DNA from: Rhizobiaceae bacterium
GTDB taxonomy: Bacteria; Pseudomonadota; Alphaproteobacteria; Rhizobiales; Rhizobiaceae
Reading direction: 5' to 3'
DNA length: 64,000 nt
Assembly (NCBI GenBank): GCA_023953845.1
Contig: JAMLJC010000001.1
Location: forward strand, 1,426,001 to 1,490,000
The notes under the pieces are model-generated. The model saw only the letters and a program-made list of their open reading frames with translations. It did not search any database and was not told the origin of the DNA. Of this stretch, positions 8,456 to 17,160 are shown in pieces (position 1 is the first letter of the stretch; every line of letters begins with the position of its first letter). The position numbers and the translations under genes are program-made.

Positions 8456-8484
8456 CATTGACAAATTTTGTATTTTTGTCAATG
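8456..8484. promoter_or_regulatory. Palindromic TetR-type operator overlapping the tetR promoter
   Basis: CATTGACAAA (8456-8465) and TTTGTCAATG (8475-8484) form a perfect 10-bp inverted repeat with a 9-bp AT-rich spacer. The left arm contains TTGACA (8458-8463). Seventeen bases on, AATGAT (8481-8486) fits as a -10, so the palindrome covers the promoter of the downstream regulator. The rest of the 8160-8528 gap shows no gene. Confidence 0.6.
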
Positions 8485-8528
8485 ATGCTTTCCATGATTG
8501 AGATTGCCGCTGGCCGGGGTTGCGCGGC

Positions 8529-9143
8529 GTGAGCCTTCTGGTTTCCGAAACCTACGATGCGGGGGTCGCCGCAGACTCCAAGCGGGCGCGCGTGCTGGAA
8601 GCCGCCATGAAGGTCGTGCTCGTCTACGGCTATCATCGCACGACGATGGACGACATAGCGCGCGCCGCGCAGATGTCGCGGCCGGCGCTCTACCTTCTGT
8701 TCAGGAACAAGGCCGAGATCTACCGGGCCATCGCCGGCCGTATGTTCGATCAATCGCGGCAGCGCATGCAGGAATTGCTGGAAGGGCCGGGTTCGCTCGG
8801 CGAACGGCTTTATGCGGCGATCGAGGCCACGATGATCGACATGATATGCGCAATCAAGCAGTCGCCTCACGGCGCCGAGATCCTCGATCTCAGGAACGAA
8901 CTCGCCGGCGATCTCGTGAAGAACTGGCATAGCGGCGTGGCGCGCCTGTTCCGGGCCGCCATTGCCGAGGAGACGGGCCGCACGGGCGTCGACCTGAAAC
9001 AGCGCGGGCTGTGCGCCGAAGTGCTCGCCGAACTTCTTGTCGACGGGCTGGAGGGCATGAAGATGCGAACCTCCGACGATGCCGCGCAGGCCGCCGCGGC
9101 GCGCCAGCTCGTTCGCGTCATCGAGCTTTCGATCGAGCGCTGA
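8529..9143 (+). CDS. TetR/AcrR family transcriptional regulator
   Basis: A regulator of about 204 residues. The N-terminal helix-turn-helix is plain: AAMKVVLVYGYHRTTMDDIA followed by RAAQMSRPALYLLFRNKAEIYRA. The remainder is a helical ligand-binding domain without recognisable specificity. The start is uncertain between TTG 8520 and GTG 8529; GTG is preferred for its distance from the GGGG at 8516. It is divergent from the RND operon with a perfect palindrome in its own promoter, the classic layout of a local efflux repressor. Repression of the pump is inferred. Confidence 0.85.
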   Translation: MSLLVSETYDAGVAADSKRARVLEAAMKVVLVYGYHRTTMDDIARAAQMSRPALYLLFRNKAEIYRAIAGRMFDQSRQRMQELLEGPGSLGERLYAAIEATMIDMICAIKQSPHGAEILDLRNELAGDLVKNWHSGVARLFRAAIAEETGRTGVDLKQRGLCAEVLAELLVDGLEGMKMRTSDDAAQAAAARQLVRVIELSIER

Positions 9144-9731
9144 TCACCAGTCCTCATAAGCCGGGCACTGGCCTGCGGCCGTCTCGCTGAGCAGAAACGT
9201 CCTGTCGTCCTTGCCCGGCAGCAGTTCGACGCCGTCTTCCTCGCCGTCGTCGCACCCTTCCGTCATGCGGATGCGGCCGGTGGCGGCGAGGTCAACCAGC
9301 AGCTTGTTGCCGTCGCGGCGGCGGATGACGACACCGCCGCCATCGCATTCGACTCCGCAGAAGATGCCCTTGCCGTCTGCTGATGGCGCGCATTCGCCGA
9401 ATGCCTGGAGCGGACGGCCCTGCTTCTGGTCGCGCAAGCCGACGTGCAGTTGAAAATAGTAGTTGCGCTGGCCCTTGGGGAAAAACTGGTCCGGCTCGTG
9501 GATCTCATAGGCAAGCCTGAAGTCCATCTTCGCCACGCGCTGGTCGGGATGCGTCTGCAGGTGCCTGGCGTCGTAGATGCGGCCAAAACAGGCGTGCGCG
9601 CCCTGCCGGGGCGCGACGATCTTGGCGAGTTCGCCTTCCTTGCCGGGTTCAACCGCCTGGGCGATCAGCGGCGGCGGCGCCAGAAGACAGGCGGCGGCCA
9701 GCGCAAGACCGAACGAAACAATGTGTCGCAT
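9144..9731 (-). CDS. Secreted protein of unknown function
   Basis: This 195-residue protein has a typical Sec signal peptide (MRHIVSFGLALAAACLLA, cleavage probably after LIAQA). The mature part has several Cys (HACFGRIYD, FGECAPS, IFCGVECDGG, EGCDDGEEDG, GQCPAYEDW), suggesting disulphides in the periplasm. I do not recognise a named domain; similar proteins in rhizobia are annotated as hypothetical. The chosen ATG has GGGGTG upstream; the frame stays open further upstream but without a signal-like start. Its stop abuts the tetR stop. Confidence 0.7.
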   Translation of the reverse strand: MRHIVSFGLALAAACLLAPPPLIAQAVEPGKEGELAKIVAPRQGAHACFGRIYDARHLQTHPDQRVAKMDFRLAYEIHEPDQFFPKGQRNYYFQLHVGLRDQKQGRPLQAFGECAPSADGKGIFCGVECDGGGVVIRRRDGNKLLVDLAATGRIRMTEGCDDGEEDGVELLPGKDDRTFLLSETAAGQCPAYEDW

Positions 9732-9918
9732 GGCACCCCGCCCGGAAATCCAGACCATTCGCGAAATTCTCATGAAAACACGGCAAGAAAAGGAAGCGGA
9801 TCGTCGATATGATGGCAACGATGCGCGGCAGGGCGTCGCTTGACAAGGACCCGCATTGACAAGCGTCCGGCGCTCAGCCACCTCAAGGCCATAATTTCCG
9901 TCGAACGGGACAACCGGC

Positions 9919-11169
9919 ATGACCGGATATTTCTCTTCCCCATTTCCTCGCAGGCGCTCGGTCGGCGTCGATGTCGGCGGCGTGCTCGTCGGCGGTGACG
10001 CTCCGGTCGTCGTGCAGTCGATGACCAACACCGATACGGCCGATGTCGACGAGACGGTCGCGCAGGTGGCGGCGCTGCACCGCGCCGGCTCGGAGATCGT
10101 GCGCATCACCGTCGACCGCGACGAGAGCGCTGCCGCCGTGCCGGCGATCCGCGAGCGGCTCGACCGGCTGGGCGTCAACGTGCCGCTGGTCGGCGACTTC
10201 CATTATATCGGCCACCGCCTTCTGGCCGATCATCCGGGCTGCGCCGACGCGCTCGCGAAATACCGCATCAATCCGGGCAATGTCGGTTTCAAGGAGAAGA
10301 AGGACAAGCAGTTCGCCTCGATCGTCGAAATGGCGATCCGCTACGACAAGCCGGTGCGCATCGGCGTCAACTGGGGCTCGCTCGATCAGGCCCTGCTGAC
10401 GCAGCTGATGGACGAGAACCAGGCGAAAGGCTCGCCTCTGACCGCGGTTCAGGTCATGTACGAGGCAATCGTGCAGTCTGCGCTGATGTCGGCCGAGATG
10501 GCGGAGCAGATCGGGCTTGGGCGCGACAGGATCATCCTTTCTGCCAAGGTGAGCGGCGTACAAGACCTGATCGCCGTCTACACGCAGCTTGCGACGCGTT
10601 CCGACCACGCGCTGCATCTCGGCCTGACCGAGGCCGGCATGGGATCGAAGGGCATCGTCGCCTCGTCCGCCGCCATGGGCATTCTGTTGCAGCAGGGCAT
10701 CGGCGACACCATCCGCATTTCGCTGACGCCAGAGCCGCGCGGCGACCGCACCCGCGAGGTGCAGGTGGCGCAGGAACTGCTCCAGACCATGGGATTCCGG
10801 CAGTTCGTGCCGATCGTCGCGGCCTGCCCCGGCTGCGGGCGCACCACGTCCACCGTCTTCCAGGAGCTCGCGCAGAAAATCCAGGAGGACATCCGCGCCA
10901 ACATGCCCGTCTGGCGCAGCCACTATCCGGGCGTGGAGGAACTCAAGGTCGCGGTGATGGGCTGCATCGTCAACGGGCCGGGCGAATCCAAGCATGCCGA
11001 CATCGGCATTTCGCTGCCCGGCACCGGCGAGATGCCGACCGCTCCCGTCTTCATCGACGGCCGCAAGGCCGCCACCCTGCGCGGCCCTGACATCGCGGAG
11101 GAGTTCCAGAAGATGGTCGCCGACTATATCGAGCAGCGCTTCGGACGTGGCAGGGCGGCGGCCGAATAG
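9919..11169 (+). CDS. ispG: 4-hydroxy-3-methylbut-2-en-1-yl diphosphate synthase (flavodoxin)
   Basis: IspG (GcpE) catalyses the penultimate step of the MEP isoprenoid pathway, reducing MEcPP to HMBPP with a 4Fe-4S cluster. The 416-residue protein has the N-terminal TIM-barrel part (VVVQSMTNTDTADVDETVAQV, FHYIGHRLL, YRINPGNVGF). The C-terminal cluster domain shows the three Cys ligands C303 and C306 (CPGCGRTTS) and C349 (GCIVNGPGES), with E356 the likely fourth ligand. Length and motifs are normal. A lytic transglycosylase gene starts 23 bp inside its 3' end. Confidence 0.97.
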   Translation: MTGYFSSPFPRRRSVGVDVGGVLVGGDAPVVVQSMTNTDTADVDETVAQVAALHRAGSEIVRITVDRDESAAAVPAIRERLDRLGVNVPLVGDFHYIGHRLLADHPGCADALAKYRINPGNVGFKEKKDKQFASIVEMAIRYDKPVRIGVNWGSLDQALLTQLMDENQAKGSPLTAVQVMYEAIVQSALMSAEMAEQIGLGRDRIILSAKVSGVQDLIAVYTQLATRSDHALHLGLTEAGMGSKGIVASSAAMGILLQQGIGDTIRISLTPEPRGDRTREVQVAQELLQTMGFRQFVPIVAACPGCGRTTSTVFQELAQKIQEDIRANMPVWRSHYPGVEELKVAVMGCIVNGPGESKHADIGISLPGTGEMPTAPVFIDGRKAATLRGPDIAEEFQKMVADYIEQRFGRGRAAAE

Positions 11170-12019
11170 GCGCGTTCGCGCGGCGTTGGCGGCGACATTC
11201 GCCTGCCTGCTCGCGCTCCCCGCGCGTGCCGATCCGCCCGCCAGCATCAAGCGGCCGGTCACGGTCGGCCGCATCTGCCATCTCATCGAGACCCATGCCA
11301 ACGCGAACCGGCTGCCGCGCGATTTTATGGCGAGGTTGATCTGGAAGGAGAGCCGTTTCGACCCGGAAGCGGTCAGCCCGGCCGGCGCGGAAGGCATCGC
11401 CCAGTTCATGCCGGGCACCGCGAAGATGCGGGGGCTCGCAGATTCCTTCGATGTCGAGCAGGCGATACCGGCCTCGGCGAAATATCTCGGCGAACTGAAG
11501 ACCGGCTTCGGCAATCTCGGCCTCGCCGCCGCGGCCTACAATGCCGGAGAGACGCGCGTTTCCCGCTGGCTGAGGAGCGGCGGTTTCCTGCCGCTCGAAA
11601 CGGAGGACTATGTGCTCGACATCATGGGCGAGCCGGCCGACAATTTTTCCACAGCCTCCTATGCCGGCACGGTGCAGCCGCTGGACGCAAACCTTCCCTT
11701 CGCCGAAGCCTGCCGCAAGCTGCCCGTCATCATGGCGGCCACCATTCCCATGGCGCGCATCCATGTGAAGCCGTGGGGCATCCAGGTAGCAGGCAATTTC
11801 CGCCGCGCCGCCGCGATCCGCCAGTGGACGCGGGTGCGCAACCGGTTTCCGGCGCTGCTGGCGGAGCATGAGCCCGTGGTGAGCCGCGTGCGCACGCCGA
11901 TCGGCCGGCGCGGCATCTACGCGGTGCGCATCGGAGCGGACAGCAGGGCGGATGCGGACGTGATCTGCCAGAAACTTCGCGGCGCGGGCGGCGCCTGTAT
12001 CGTCACCCGCAACAGGTAG
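11147..12019 (+). CDS. Periplasmic lytic transglycosylase (SLT domain)
   Basis: This 290-residue protein has a signal peptide (ending ALPARA, about residue 28) and a Slt-type lysozyme-like domain. The catalytic Glu is in RLIWKESRFDP (E68). Further SLT motifs are AEGIAQFMPGT and GLAAAAYNAGETRVSRW. It would cleave glycan strands of peptidoglycan in the periplasm. The C-terminal 120 residues are less conserved; the last part (GIYAVRIGADSRADADVICQKL) looks like a SPOR-type fold, which fits glycan binding. The best start is GTG 11147, overlapping ispG in another frame and giving a complete signal peptide; the overlap suggests translational coupling. Confidence 0.85.
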   Translation: MAGRRPNRRVRAALAATFACLLALPARADPPASIKRPVTVGRICHLIETHANANRLPRDFMARLIWKESRFDPEAVSPAGAEGIAQFMPGTAKMRGLADSFDVEQAIPASAKYLGELKTGFGNLGLAAAAYNAGETRVSRWLRSGGFLPLETEDYVLDIMGEPADNFSTASYAGTVQPLDANLPFAEACRKLPVIMAATIPMARIHVKPWGIQVAGNFRRAAAIRQWTRVRNRFPALLAEHEPVVSRVRTPIGRRGIYAVRIGADSRADADVICQKLRGAGGACIVTRNR

Positions 12020-12063
12020 TGCGATCCAGCAAAGTGCGTTGCAGTTTTTGCGTCCGGACCGTT

Positions 12064-14385
12064 TCAGGCCGACTTGGCGACGACGCCGTCGGTCAGCCAC
12101 GCATTGATCTTGGCGCGCAGGCGGTCCGGCGAGATCGGCTTGGCGAGATAGTCGTCCATGCCGGCTTCGAGGCACTTTTCCCGATCGCCCTTCAGCGCAT
12201 GCGCGGTGACGCCGATGATCGGCGTGCGGCCGCCGGTTCGCGCCTCGTCCGCGCGGATGGCGCGCGTTGTCTCGTAGCCGTTCATCTCGGGCATCGACAC
12301 ATCCATCAATACCAGCTTCGGCCGCAGGGAGCGGAACATCTCCAGCGCCGTCCGGCCATTGGCGGCGATCCGGTACTGCAGCCCGATGCCGTTGAGAATC
12401 TGGGCGAACACCATCTGGTTCACCTCGTTGTCCTCGGCGATCAGGATATCGATTGCAACCGGCAGGGGCCGGGTCGCCGGCTGCGGGGCCACCTGCGCCA
12501 GGCTCTCCGGCTGGAGCGGCCTTGATATGCCGGTCAGCTCCGGTTCGTGGATGTGGCTCGCCGGCGTCGTCTTGGAACGCGCCTTCTGGATCGCCGAGAT
12601 GATGGCGCCGAGCAGTATCGAGGACCGGGCCGGTTTCGTAAGCTGCGCAGCGATGGCGTAGTCGAGCACGAGGCGGCTGAGATCCATCTGGTCCACGGAG
12701 CTGAGCAGCACGATCGGCACGGATTGGGTGCGATCGTCGGAGCACATGGCCTTGGCGACGTCGGCGCCGTTCATGCCGGGCATCTGATAGTCGAGGATGA
12801 CGCAATCGACCTGGACGCCGACCTCATAGGCCCGATTCAGGAAGGCGATCCCCATCGCCCCCGATTCGGCGGCGGCGCAATCGAAACCCCAGCTGCGCAG
12901 CTGCTCCACGAGGATGTCCCGGTTGACGGGATTGTCGTCGATGACGAGCACGCGCGCTCCGGTGACGTCGGTCGGCACCGGGACGGCCTCGTCCGGCGCC
13001 GCGTTGACAGGCATTCTGGCGGTAAACCAGAAGACGGACCCCCGTCCCACTTCGCTTTCGACGCCGATGCGCCCGCCCATCATGTCCACCAGGCGCGCGG
13101 CGATGGCGAGGCCGAGTCCCGTTCCTTCATGCCGGCGCGTCGAGCTGCTGTCCACCTGCGCGAACTTGTCGAAGACGGTCTGCACCTTGTCGGCCGGAAT
13201 GCCGATGCCGGTATCCTCGACACGCACGCTGAGCGTCACCATGCTTGCGTCGCGCTTGCCCGAAACGTCGATGAGCACGTGGCCCTTCTCGGTGAACTTG
13301 ACGGCGTTTCCAAGCAGATTGGTGATGATCTGCCTGAATCGCCCGACGTCGCCGACGACGAAGCGCGGAAGGCTTGGATCGATGCGGACGATCAGTTCGA
13401 GATTCTTCTCGGCCACGCCGGCGGAAATCAGCGCCGCGACATCCTCGACCGCTTCGGCGAGCCGGAACGGCGCCGGGTCGAGCGTCAACTGCCCGGCGTT
13501 GATCTTGGAGAAGTCGAGGATGTCGTTGATGATCGTGAGCAGCGAGTTGCCGGACTTGACGATGACGTCCGTGAATGTCCGCTGGCGCGCCGTGAGCTCG
13601 GTGTTCGCCAGCAGCTCCGCCATGCCGAGCACGCCGTTCATGGGCGTCCGGATCTCGTGGCTCATATTGGCCAGGAATTCCGACTTGGCCCGGTCGGCCG
13701 CCTCGGCCCGGGCCAGCGACGCATCGGATTCGGCGAAGGCGCGCCTTATGGCGCGTTCCATCGGTCGGAAGACCATGATCGCCGACAGCGCGAGAACGAT
13801 CAGCAGGAGCGCGCCGCCCCAGCGAAGCGTACGGTCGATGGCGTTGTCGGTCCGCCGCCTCTCATTATCCACCGCCTGGCGCGCGCGCTCCAGCATGGGC
13901 TGCGCGAACAGTTCGTTCTGGTTCCTGATCTCCCGCAATATGCCCTCGTCCGCGACTTCAGACGAGGCGAGGCGCTTCATGTTCCGCAGCATGTCGCGTG
14001 CCGACCACAGCGGATCGCCGTTGACGGAAGCCGAATCCAGCAGCCAGTTCGCCCGGTTGGACAGTTTCGGGCGGATGCGCGCGAAGCTCAGTTCAAGCGC
14101 GTCGATCCGGGAATCCAGCCGTTCGGCATGACCCCATGCGGCCGTGACCAGCGCATCACGCGTGCCGGGTCGCCAGTTGTCGACGGCCTTCTCGGCAAAC
14201 TTGGTGGCGCTGTCCAGCTCGCCGCCGATCTGCGAGATCGAGGTCGAGAGATTGTCGATCTCGTGCCGCAGGTCGTTCACGCGGTTGAGCATGAAGAGCA
14301 GGCAGCCCGATGCGATGGCGAAAACGACGAGCGCCGTCAGGTATCTGTATCGGATCGACCGTAGGAACGGCGAATAGGATTGCAC
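12064..14385 (-). CDS. Hybrid sensor histidine kinase with two receiver domains
   Basis: This 773-residue membrane kinase has TM segments near residues 14-33 and 188-206 flanking a helical periplasmic sensor of about 150 residues. HisKA follows, with phospho-acceptor H243 in ANMSHEIRTPMNG. The HATPase domain has NLLGNAVKF, DTGIGIP and GTGLGLAI. Two receivers follow: REC1 with D532 in ILDYQMPG, and REC2 with D695 in LMDVSMPE. No HPt domain is present and no response regulator is adjacent, so phosphotransfer must use a partner encoded elsewhere. The start is GTG with GGGGTAG upstream. Signal unknown. Confidence 0.92.
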   Translation of the reverse strand: MQSYSPFLRSIRYRYLTALVVFAIASGCLLFMLNRVNDLRHEIDNLSTSISQIGGELDSATKFAEKAVDNWRPGTRDALVTAAWGHAERLDSRIDALELSFARIRPKLSNRANWLLDSASVNGDPLWSARDMLRNMKRLASSEVADEGILREIRNQNELFAQPMLERARQAVDNERRRTDNAIDRTLRWGGALLLIVLALSAIMVFRPMERAIRRAFAESDASLARAEAADRAKSEFLANMSHEIRTPMNGVLGMAELLANTELTARQRTFTDVIVKSGNSLLTIINDILDFSKINAGQLTLDPAPFRLAEAVEDVAALISAGVAEKNLELIVRIDPSLPRFVVGDVGRFRQIITNLLGNAVKFTEKGHVLIDVSGKRDASMVTLSVRVEDTGIGIPADKVQTVFDKFAQVDSSSTRRHEGTGLGLAIAARLVDMMGGRIGVESEVGRGSVFWFTARMPVNAAPDEAVPVPTDVTGARVLVIDDNPVNRDILVEQLRSWGFDCAAAESGAMGIAFLNRAYEVGVQVDCVILDYQMPGMNGADVAKAMCSDDRTQSVPIVLLSSVDQMDLSRLVLDYAIAAQLTKPARSSILLGAIISAIQKARSKTTPASHIHEPELTGISRPLQPESLAQVAPQPATRPLPVAIDILIAEDNEVNQMVFAQILNGIGLQYRIAANGRTALEMFRSLRPKLVLMDVSMPEMNGYETTRAIRADEARTGGRTPIIGVTAHALKGDREKCLEAGMDDYLAKPISPDRLRAKINAWLTDGVVAKSA

Positions 14386-14486
14386 GCGCTACCCCGCAAC
14401 CTGACACGCGTTCGAAGACTGGCGGATTAGGCGGGATTTGAATTAATATTTGGTGGAAATCGCGGATGACGGCAGTTACCGCAGCG

Positions 14487-15404
14487 TCAATGCCGGCGAT
14501 TGGCGATGAAGCGCGCCGCCGCCTTCAGCACCTCCGCCTTCGGGCCGAACGGCGCGAGCAGGGTTTCCGCCTGCTCCGTCAGCCCTTCAAGCTGCTCGCG
14601 CGCCCATTGCGCGCCGTGCAGTCCGACCAGCGTGGCCTTGCCGGCTTCGGCGTCCTTGCCGGTGGCCTTGCCCATCACGTCGGCGCTTGCCGTGAGGTCG
14701 AGAAGATCGTCGGCGAGCTGGAAGGCGAGCCCTATCGCCGATCCGAATTCGGCCAGAAGCTGCCGGTTGCCCTCGGACGCGCCGCCGACCATGGCGCCCG
14801 CCTCGCAGGCATACCGGATCAGAGCGCCCGTCTTCATCGCCTGCAGCCTGATGATGCCGGCCTCGTCCGGCTTTACGGTTTCGGCCTCGAGATCCAGCGA
14901 CTGCCCGCCGGCCATGCCGCCGACGCCCGCCGCCCGCGCCAGGCCGAGAACCAGGGCCAGCTTGCGGTCGGCGGGAAGCAGCGTCTCGTCGTCGGAAATC
15001 AGGTCGAAGGCATAGGTGAGAAGGCTGTCGCCGGCGAGGATCGCGGTCGCCTCATCGAATGCCTTGTGCACGGTCGGCTGGCCGCGTCGCAGATCGTCGT
15101 CATCCATGGCCGGCAGGTCGTCATGAATGAGCGAATAGCAATGCACGCATTCCAGCGCGCCCGCGACCCGCAGCGCCGCCGCCTTGTCGCCGCGGAAGAG
15201 CGCCGCGCTCTCCATGACGAGCAGCGGCCGCAGCCGCTTGCCGCCGTTCAGAACGCCGTGCCGCATCGCCGCGACCAGGCGAGAAGGACGCGCGATCTCG
15301 CCGTCGCGCGGGCGGTCCTCCAGCGCCCTGCCGAGAAAGCGCTCGACGGCCACGGCATGCGCCGCCATAGCCTTTTCGAAGCCGTTTTCCGCCCCTTCGT
15401 CCAT
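14487..15404 (-). CDS. ispA: Polyprenyl synthetase, farnesyl diphosphate synthase type
   Basis: This 305-residue short-chain prenyl diphosphate synthase makes FPP (possibly GGPP) from IPP and DMAPP. The first Asp-rich motif is DDLPAMDDDD (95-104) after IHD; the second is DDLLD (232-236). GGKRLRP (54-60) binds IPP. The two-residue insertion in the first Asp-rich motif is typical of bacterial type II FPP synthases. It is divergent from mtgA with a 130-bp gap. Product length cannot be set from sequence. Confidence 0.9.
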   Translation of the reverse strand: MDEGAENGFEKAMAAHAVAVERFLGRALEDRPRDGEIARPSRLVAAMRHGVLNGGKRLRPLLVMESAALFRGDKAAALRVAGALECVHCYSLIHDDLPAMDDDDLRRGQPTVHKAFDEATAILAGDSLLTYAFDLISDDETLLPADRKLALVLGLARAAGVGGMAGGQSLDLEAETVKPDEAGIIRLQAMKTGALIRYACEAGAMVGGASEGNRQLLAEFGSAIGLAFQLADDLLDLTASADVMGKATGKDAEAGKATLVGLHGAQWAREQLEGLTEQAETLLAPFGPKAEVLKAAARFIANRRH

Positions 15405-15534
15405 GGCCGGCAGCGGTAGCGGACAGTCAGGCGTTGCGCAAGCAGCCTCGGCCCTTTATGCCGAAGACCCACAGAGCGGGAACGGACGGTTGATCGAACC
15501 GGCGATAGAAGCGGAGCTCTCGGAGCCCGAGGCC

Positions 15535-16242
15535 ATGAGTGCGCGAAAGGGCGAGACACGCAGGGGCATGCGTTTCTGGGGCTTCCGGCTTTTCAAGATC
15601 GCGCTGGTGCTCGCCCTCGTCCCCGTCGTGCTGACGATCCTCTATCTGCCTTCCTTCGTACGGCCGGTCTCGACGCTCATGCTGGCGGATCTCGCAACCC
15701 TTCAGGGTTATGATCGCCGCTGGGTGCCGCTCGATGAGGTCGCGCCGGTCATGGTCAACTCGGTCATCATGTCGGAGGACGGGCAGTTCTGCTCGCATCA
15801 CGGCATCGACTTCGGCGAACTCAGGGGCGAGATAAACGACCTGCTCGACGGCAGGCCCATCCGCGGCGCCTCGACCATCACCATGCAGACGGCGAAGAAC
15901 CTGTACCTCTGGCACCGCCCGCTGGGTTCCGTGCGCAAGCTGATCGAGCTGCCGCTGGCCGTCTATGTCGATGTCGTCACGCCCAAGCGCCGGATCATGG
16001 AAATCTATCTGAACATCGCCGAATGGGGACCGAACGTCTACGGCATCGAGGCGGCCGCGCAGTACCACTTCAACAGGTCGGCTAAGGATCTGACGCGCCG
16101 GCAGGCGGCGCTGCTGGCTGTGACGCTTCCAAACCCCTATACGCGCAATCCGGCCAAGCCCTCGGCCGATCTGAGGCGGCTTGCCGCGCGTGTCGAGCGG
16201 CTGGCGGCGCGCTCCGGCGCCTATGTGCAGTGCGTGCAATAG
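15535..16242 (+). CDS. mtgA: Monofunctional peptidoglycan glycosyltransferase
   Basis: This 235-residue protein has one N-terminal membrane anchor (about residues 20-39) and a GT51 domain. MtgA polymerises lipid II into glycan strands at the outer face of the inner membrane. The catalytic Glu is E81 in VIMSEDGQFCSHHG. Further motifs are RGASTITMQTAKNLYLW and the second active-site region KRRIMEIYLNIAEWG. The ATG at 15535 is chosen because GGAG lies nine bases upstream; the frame is open further upstream but extends only into ispA antisense. Length is normal for MtgA. Confidence 0.95.
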   Translation: MSARKGETRRGMRFWGFRLFKIALVLALVPVVLTILYLPSFVRPVSTLMLADLATLQGYDRRWVPLDEVAPVMVNSVIMSEDGQFCSHHGIDFGELRGEINDLLDGRPIRGASTITMQTAKNLYLWHRPLGSVRKLIELPLAVYVDVVTPKRRIMEIYLNIAEWGPNVYGIEAAAQYHFNRSAKDLTRRQAALLAVTLPNPYTRNPAKPSADLRRLAARVERLAARSGAYVQCVQ

Positions 16243-16383
16243 GCGCAGGCGACAATTTTTTTTGTTGAATGCTGGCCAAGCCGGCGCTGAGCGTGTATAG
16301 GCACGCCACTTTCCGAAGACCCTGGCCCGGAAAAGGCCCTTTTAACCGAGGGCGTCAAGGGCTTTTGACCGACTGGAACGACC

Positions 16384-16566
16384 ATGGCTGTACCGAAAAG
16401 AAAGACCTCGCCGTCGAAGCGCGGCATGCGCCGTTCGGCCGACGCGCTGAAGGCTCCGAGCTACGTGGAAGACAAGAATTCCGGCGAAATGCGCCGTCCG
16501 CACCACATCGACCTGAAGACCGGCATGTATCGCGGCCGTCAGGTGCTGGAAGCGAAAGAGAGCTGA
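16384..16566 (+). CDS. rpmF: 50S ribosomal protein L32
   Basis: This 60-residue protein is L32, beginning MAVPKRKTSPSKRGMRRSAD and continuing with HHIDLKTGMYRGRQVL. It carries no Cys, so it is the zinc-independent form usual in alphaproteobacteria. GGAACG precedes the ATG. It is followed by a strong terminator and is probably its own transcript. Confidence 0.97.
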   Translation: MAVPKRKTSPSKRGMRRSADALKAPSYVEDKNSGEMRRPHHIDLKTGMYRGRQVLEAKES

Positions 16567-16590
16567 GCGGCTTTAGCCCGGCAGCATGAG

Positions 16591-16620
16591 GAGACCGGCC
16601 GCGCGCCGGTCTTTTTGTTT
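16591..16620 (+). terminator. Terminator after rpmF
   Basis: An 8-bp GC-rich stem (16592-16599 with 16605-16612) with loop CGCGC is followed by TTTTTGTTT. It lies 25 bp past the rpmF stop. Confidence 0.85.
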
Positions 16621-16660
16621 CCGACCTGATCTGCAACGCGGGAAAAGAAAGCGATCGCCC

Positions 16661-17059
16661 ATGCTGAGCGCCGTGCCGCTGCTGGTCATACCGCTCATCC
16701 TCTACAATCTCGGGCTGGTGCTCGAACCGGGCAGTACCGGCCTCTGGGAGGGCGGGCTGTTCTCGGTTTCCATGATGTCCGGCGGAATCTGGACCATGAC
16801 GCTGGGCGACGCGCTCATCGTGCTGACGCTCGTCTTTCTTTTCGTGGAGATCGTGAAGTCTACGCGCACCTCGAACGTGTCGATCATAGACCATCTCCTC
16901 TCGACTTTCGTCTTCGTGGCCTATCTGGTCGAGTTCCTGCTGGTGCAGGGCGCGGCGCATCAGGTGTTCTTCATCCTGATGGTGATCACGCTGATCGACG
17001 TTCTGGCAGGTTTCTCGGTGTCGCTCCGCGCCGCCGGTCGCGACGTCAATTTCGGGTAG
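16661..17059 (+). CDS. Small integral membrane protein, unknown function
   Basis: This 132-residue protein has four likely membrane segments, around residues 3-21, 45-68, 77-96 and 99-121. It contains LLVIPLILYNLGLVLEPGS and the charged loop EIVKSTRTSNVSIIDHLLS. Similar proteins sit beside rpmF in other Hyphomicrobiales, but I know of no assigned function. An upstream in-frame start (16586) would overlap the rpmF terminator, so ATG 16661 is preferred. Confidence 0.65.
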   Translation: MLSAVPLLVIPLILYNLGLVLEPGSTGLWEGGLFSVSMMSGGIWTMTLGDALIVLTLVFLFVEIVKSTRTSNVSIIDHLLSTFVFVAYLVEFLLVQGAAHQVFFILMVITLIDVLAGFSVSLRAAGRDVNFG

Positions 17060-17160
17060 CAGACCGCTTTTCCATTCCGACGTCCTGTGCCTGCAGGCGC
17101 TATCCCGCAGGCTCCCGACTTTGTAAGTCTCGACGTATCGGCCTCATCGGGGTTGCTAAC

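Noticed and set aside
9883..11514. A 543-residue minus-strand frame across ispG
   Set aside because: The plus strand encodes a complete ispG with all cluster ligands; the opposite frame is compositional.
11051..12805. A 584-residue minus-strand frame across the lytic transglycosylase and kinase end
   Set aside because: It covers two well-supported genes in other frames and has no domain.
17060..17160. 6S RNA before the 5-FTHF cyclo-ligase gene
   Set aside because: The position is classic, but the gap is only about 100 bp and shows just a short hairpin, not the long 6S duplex with a central bubble.
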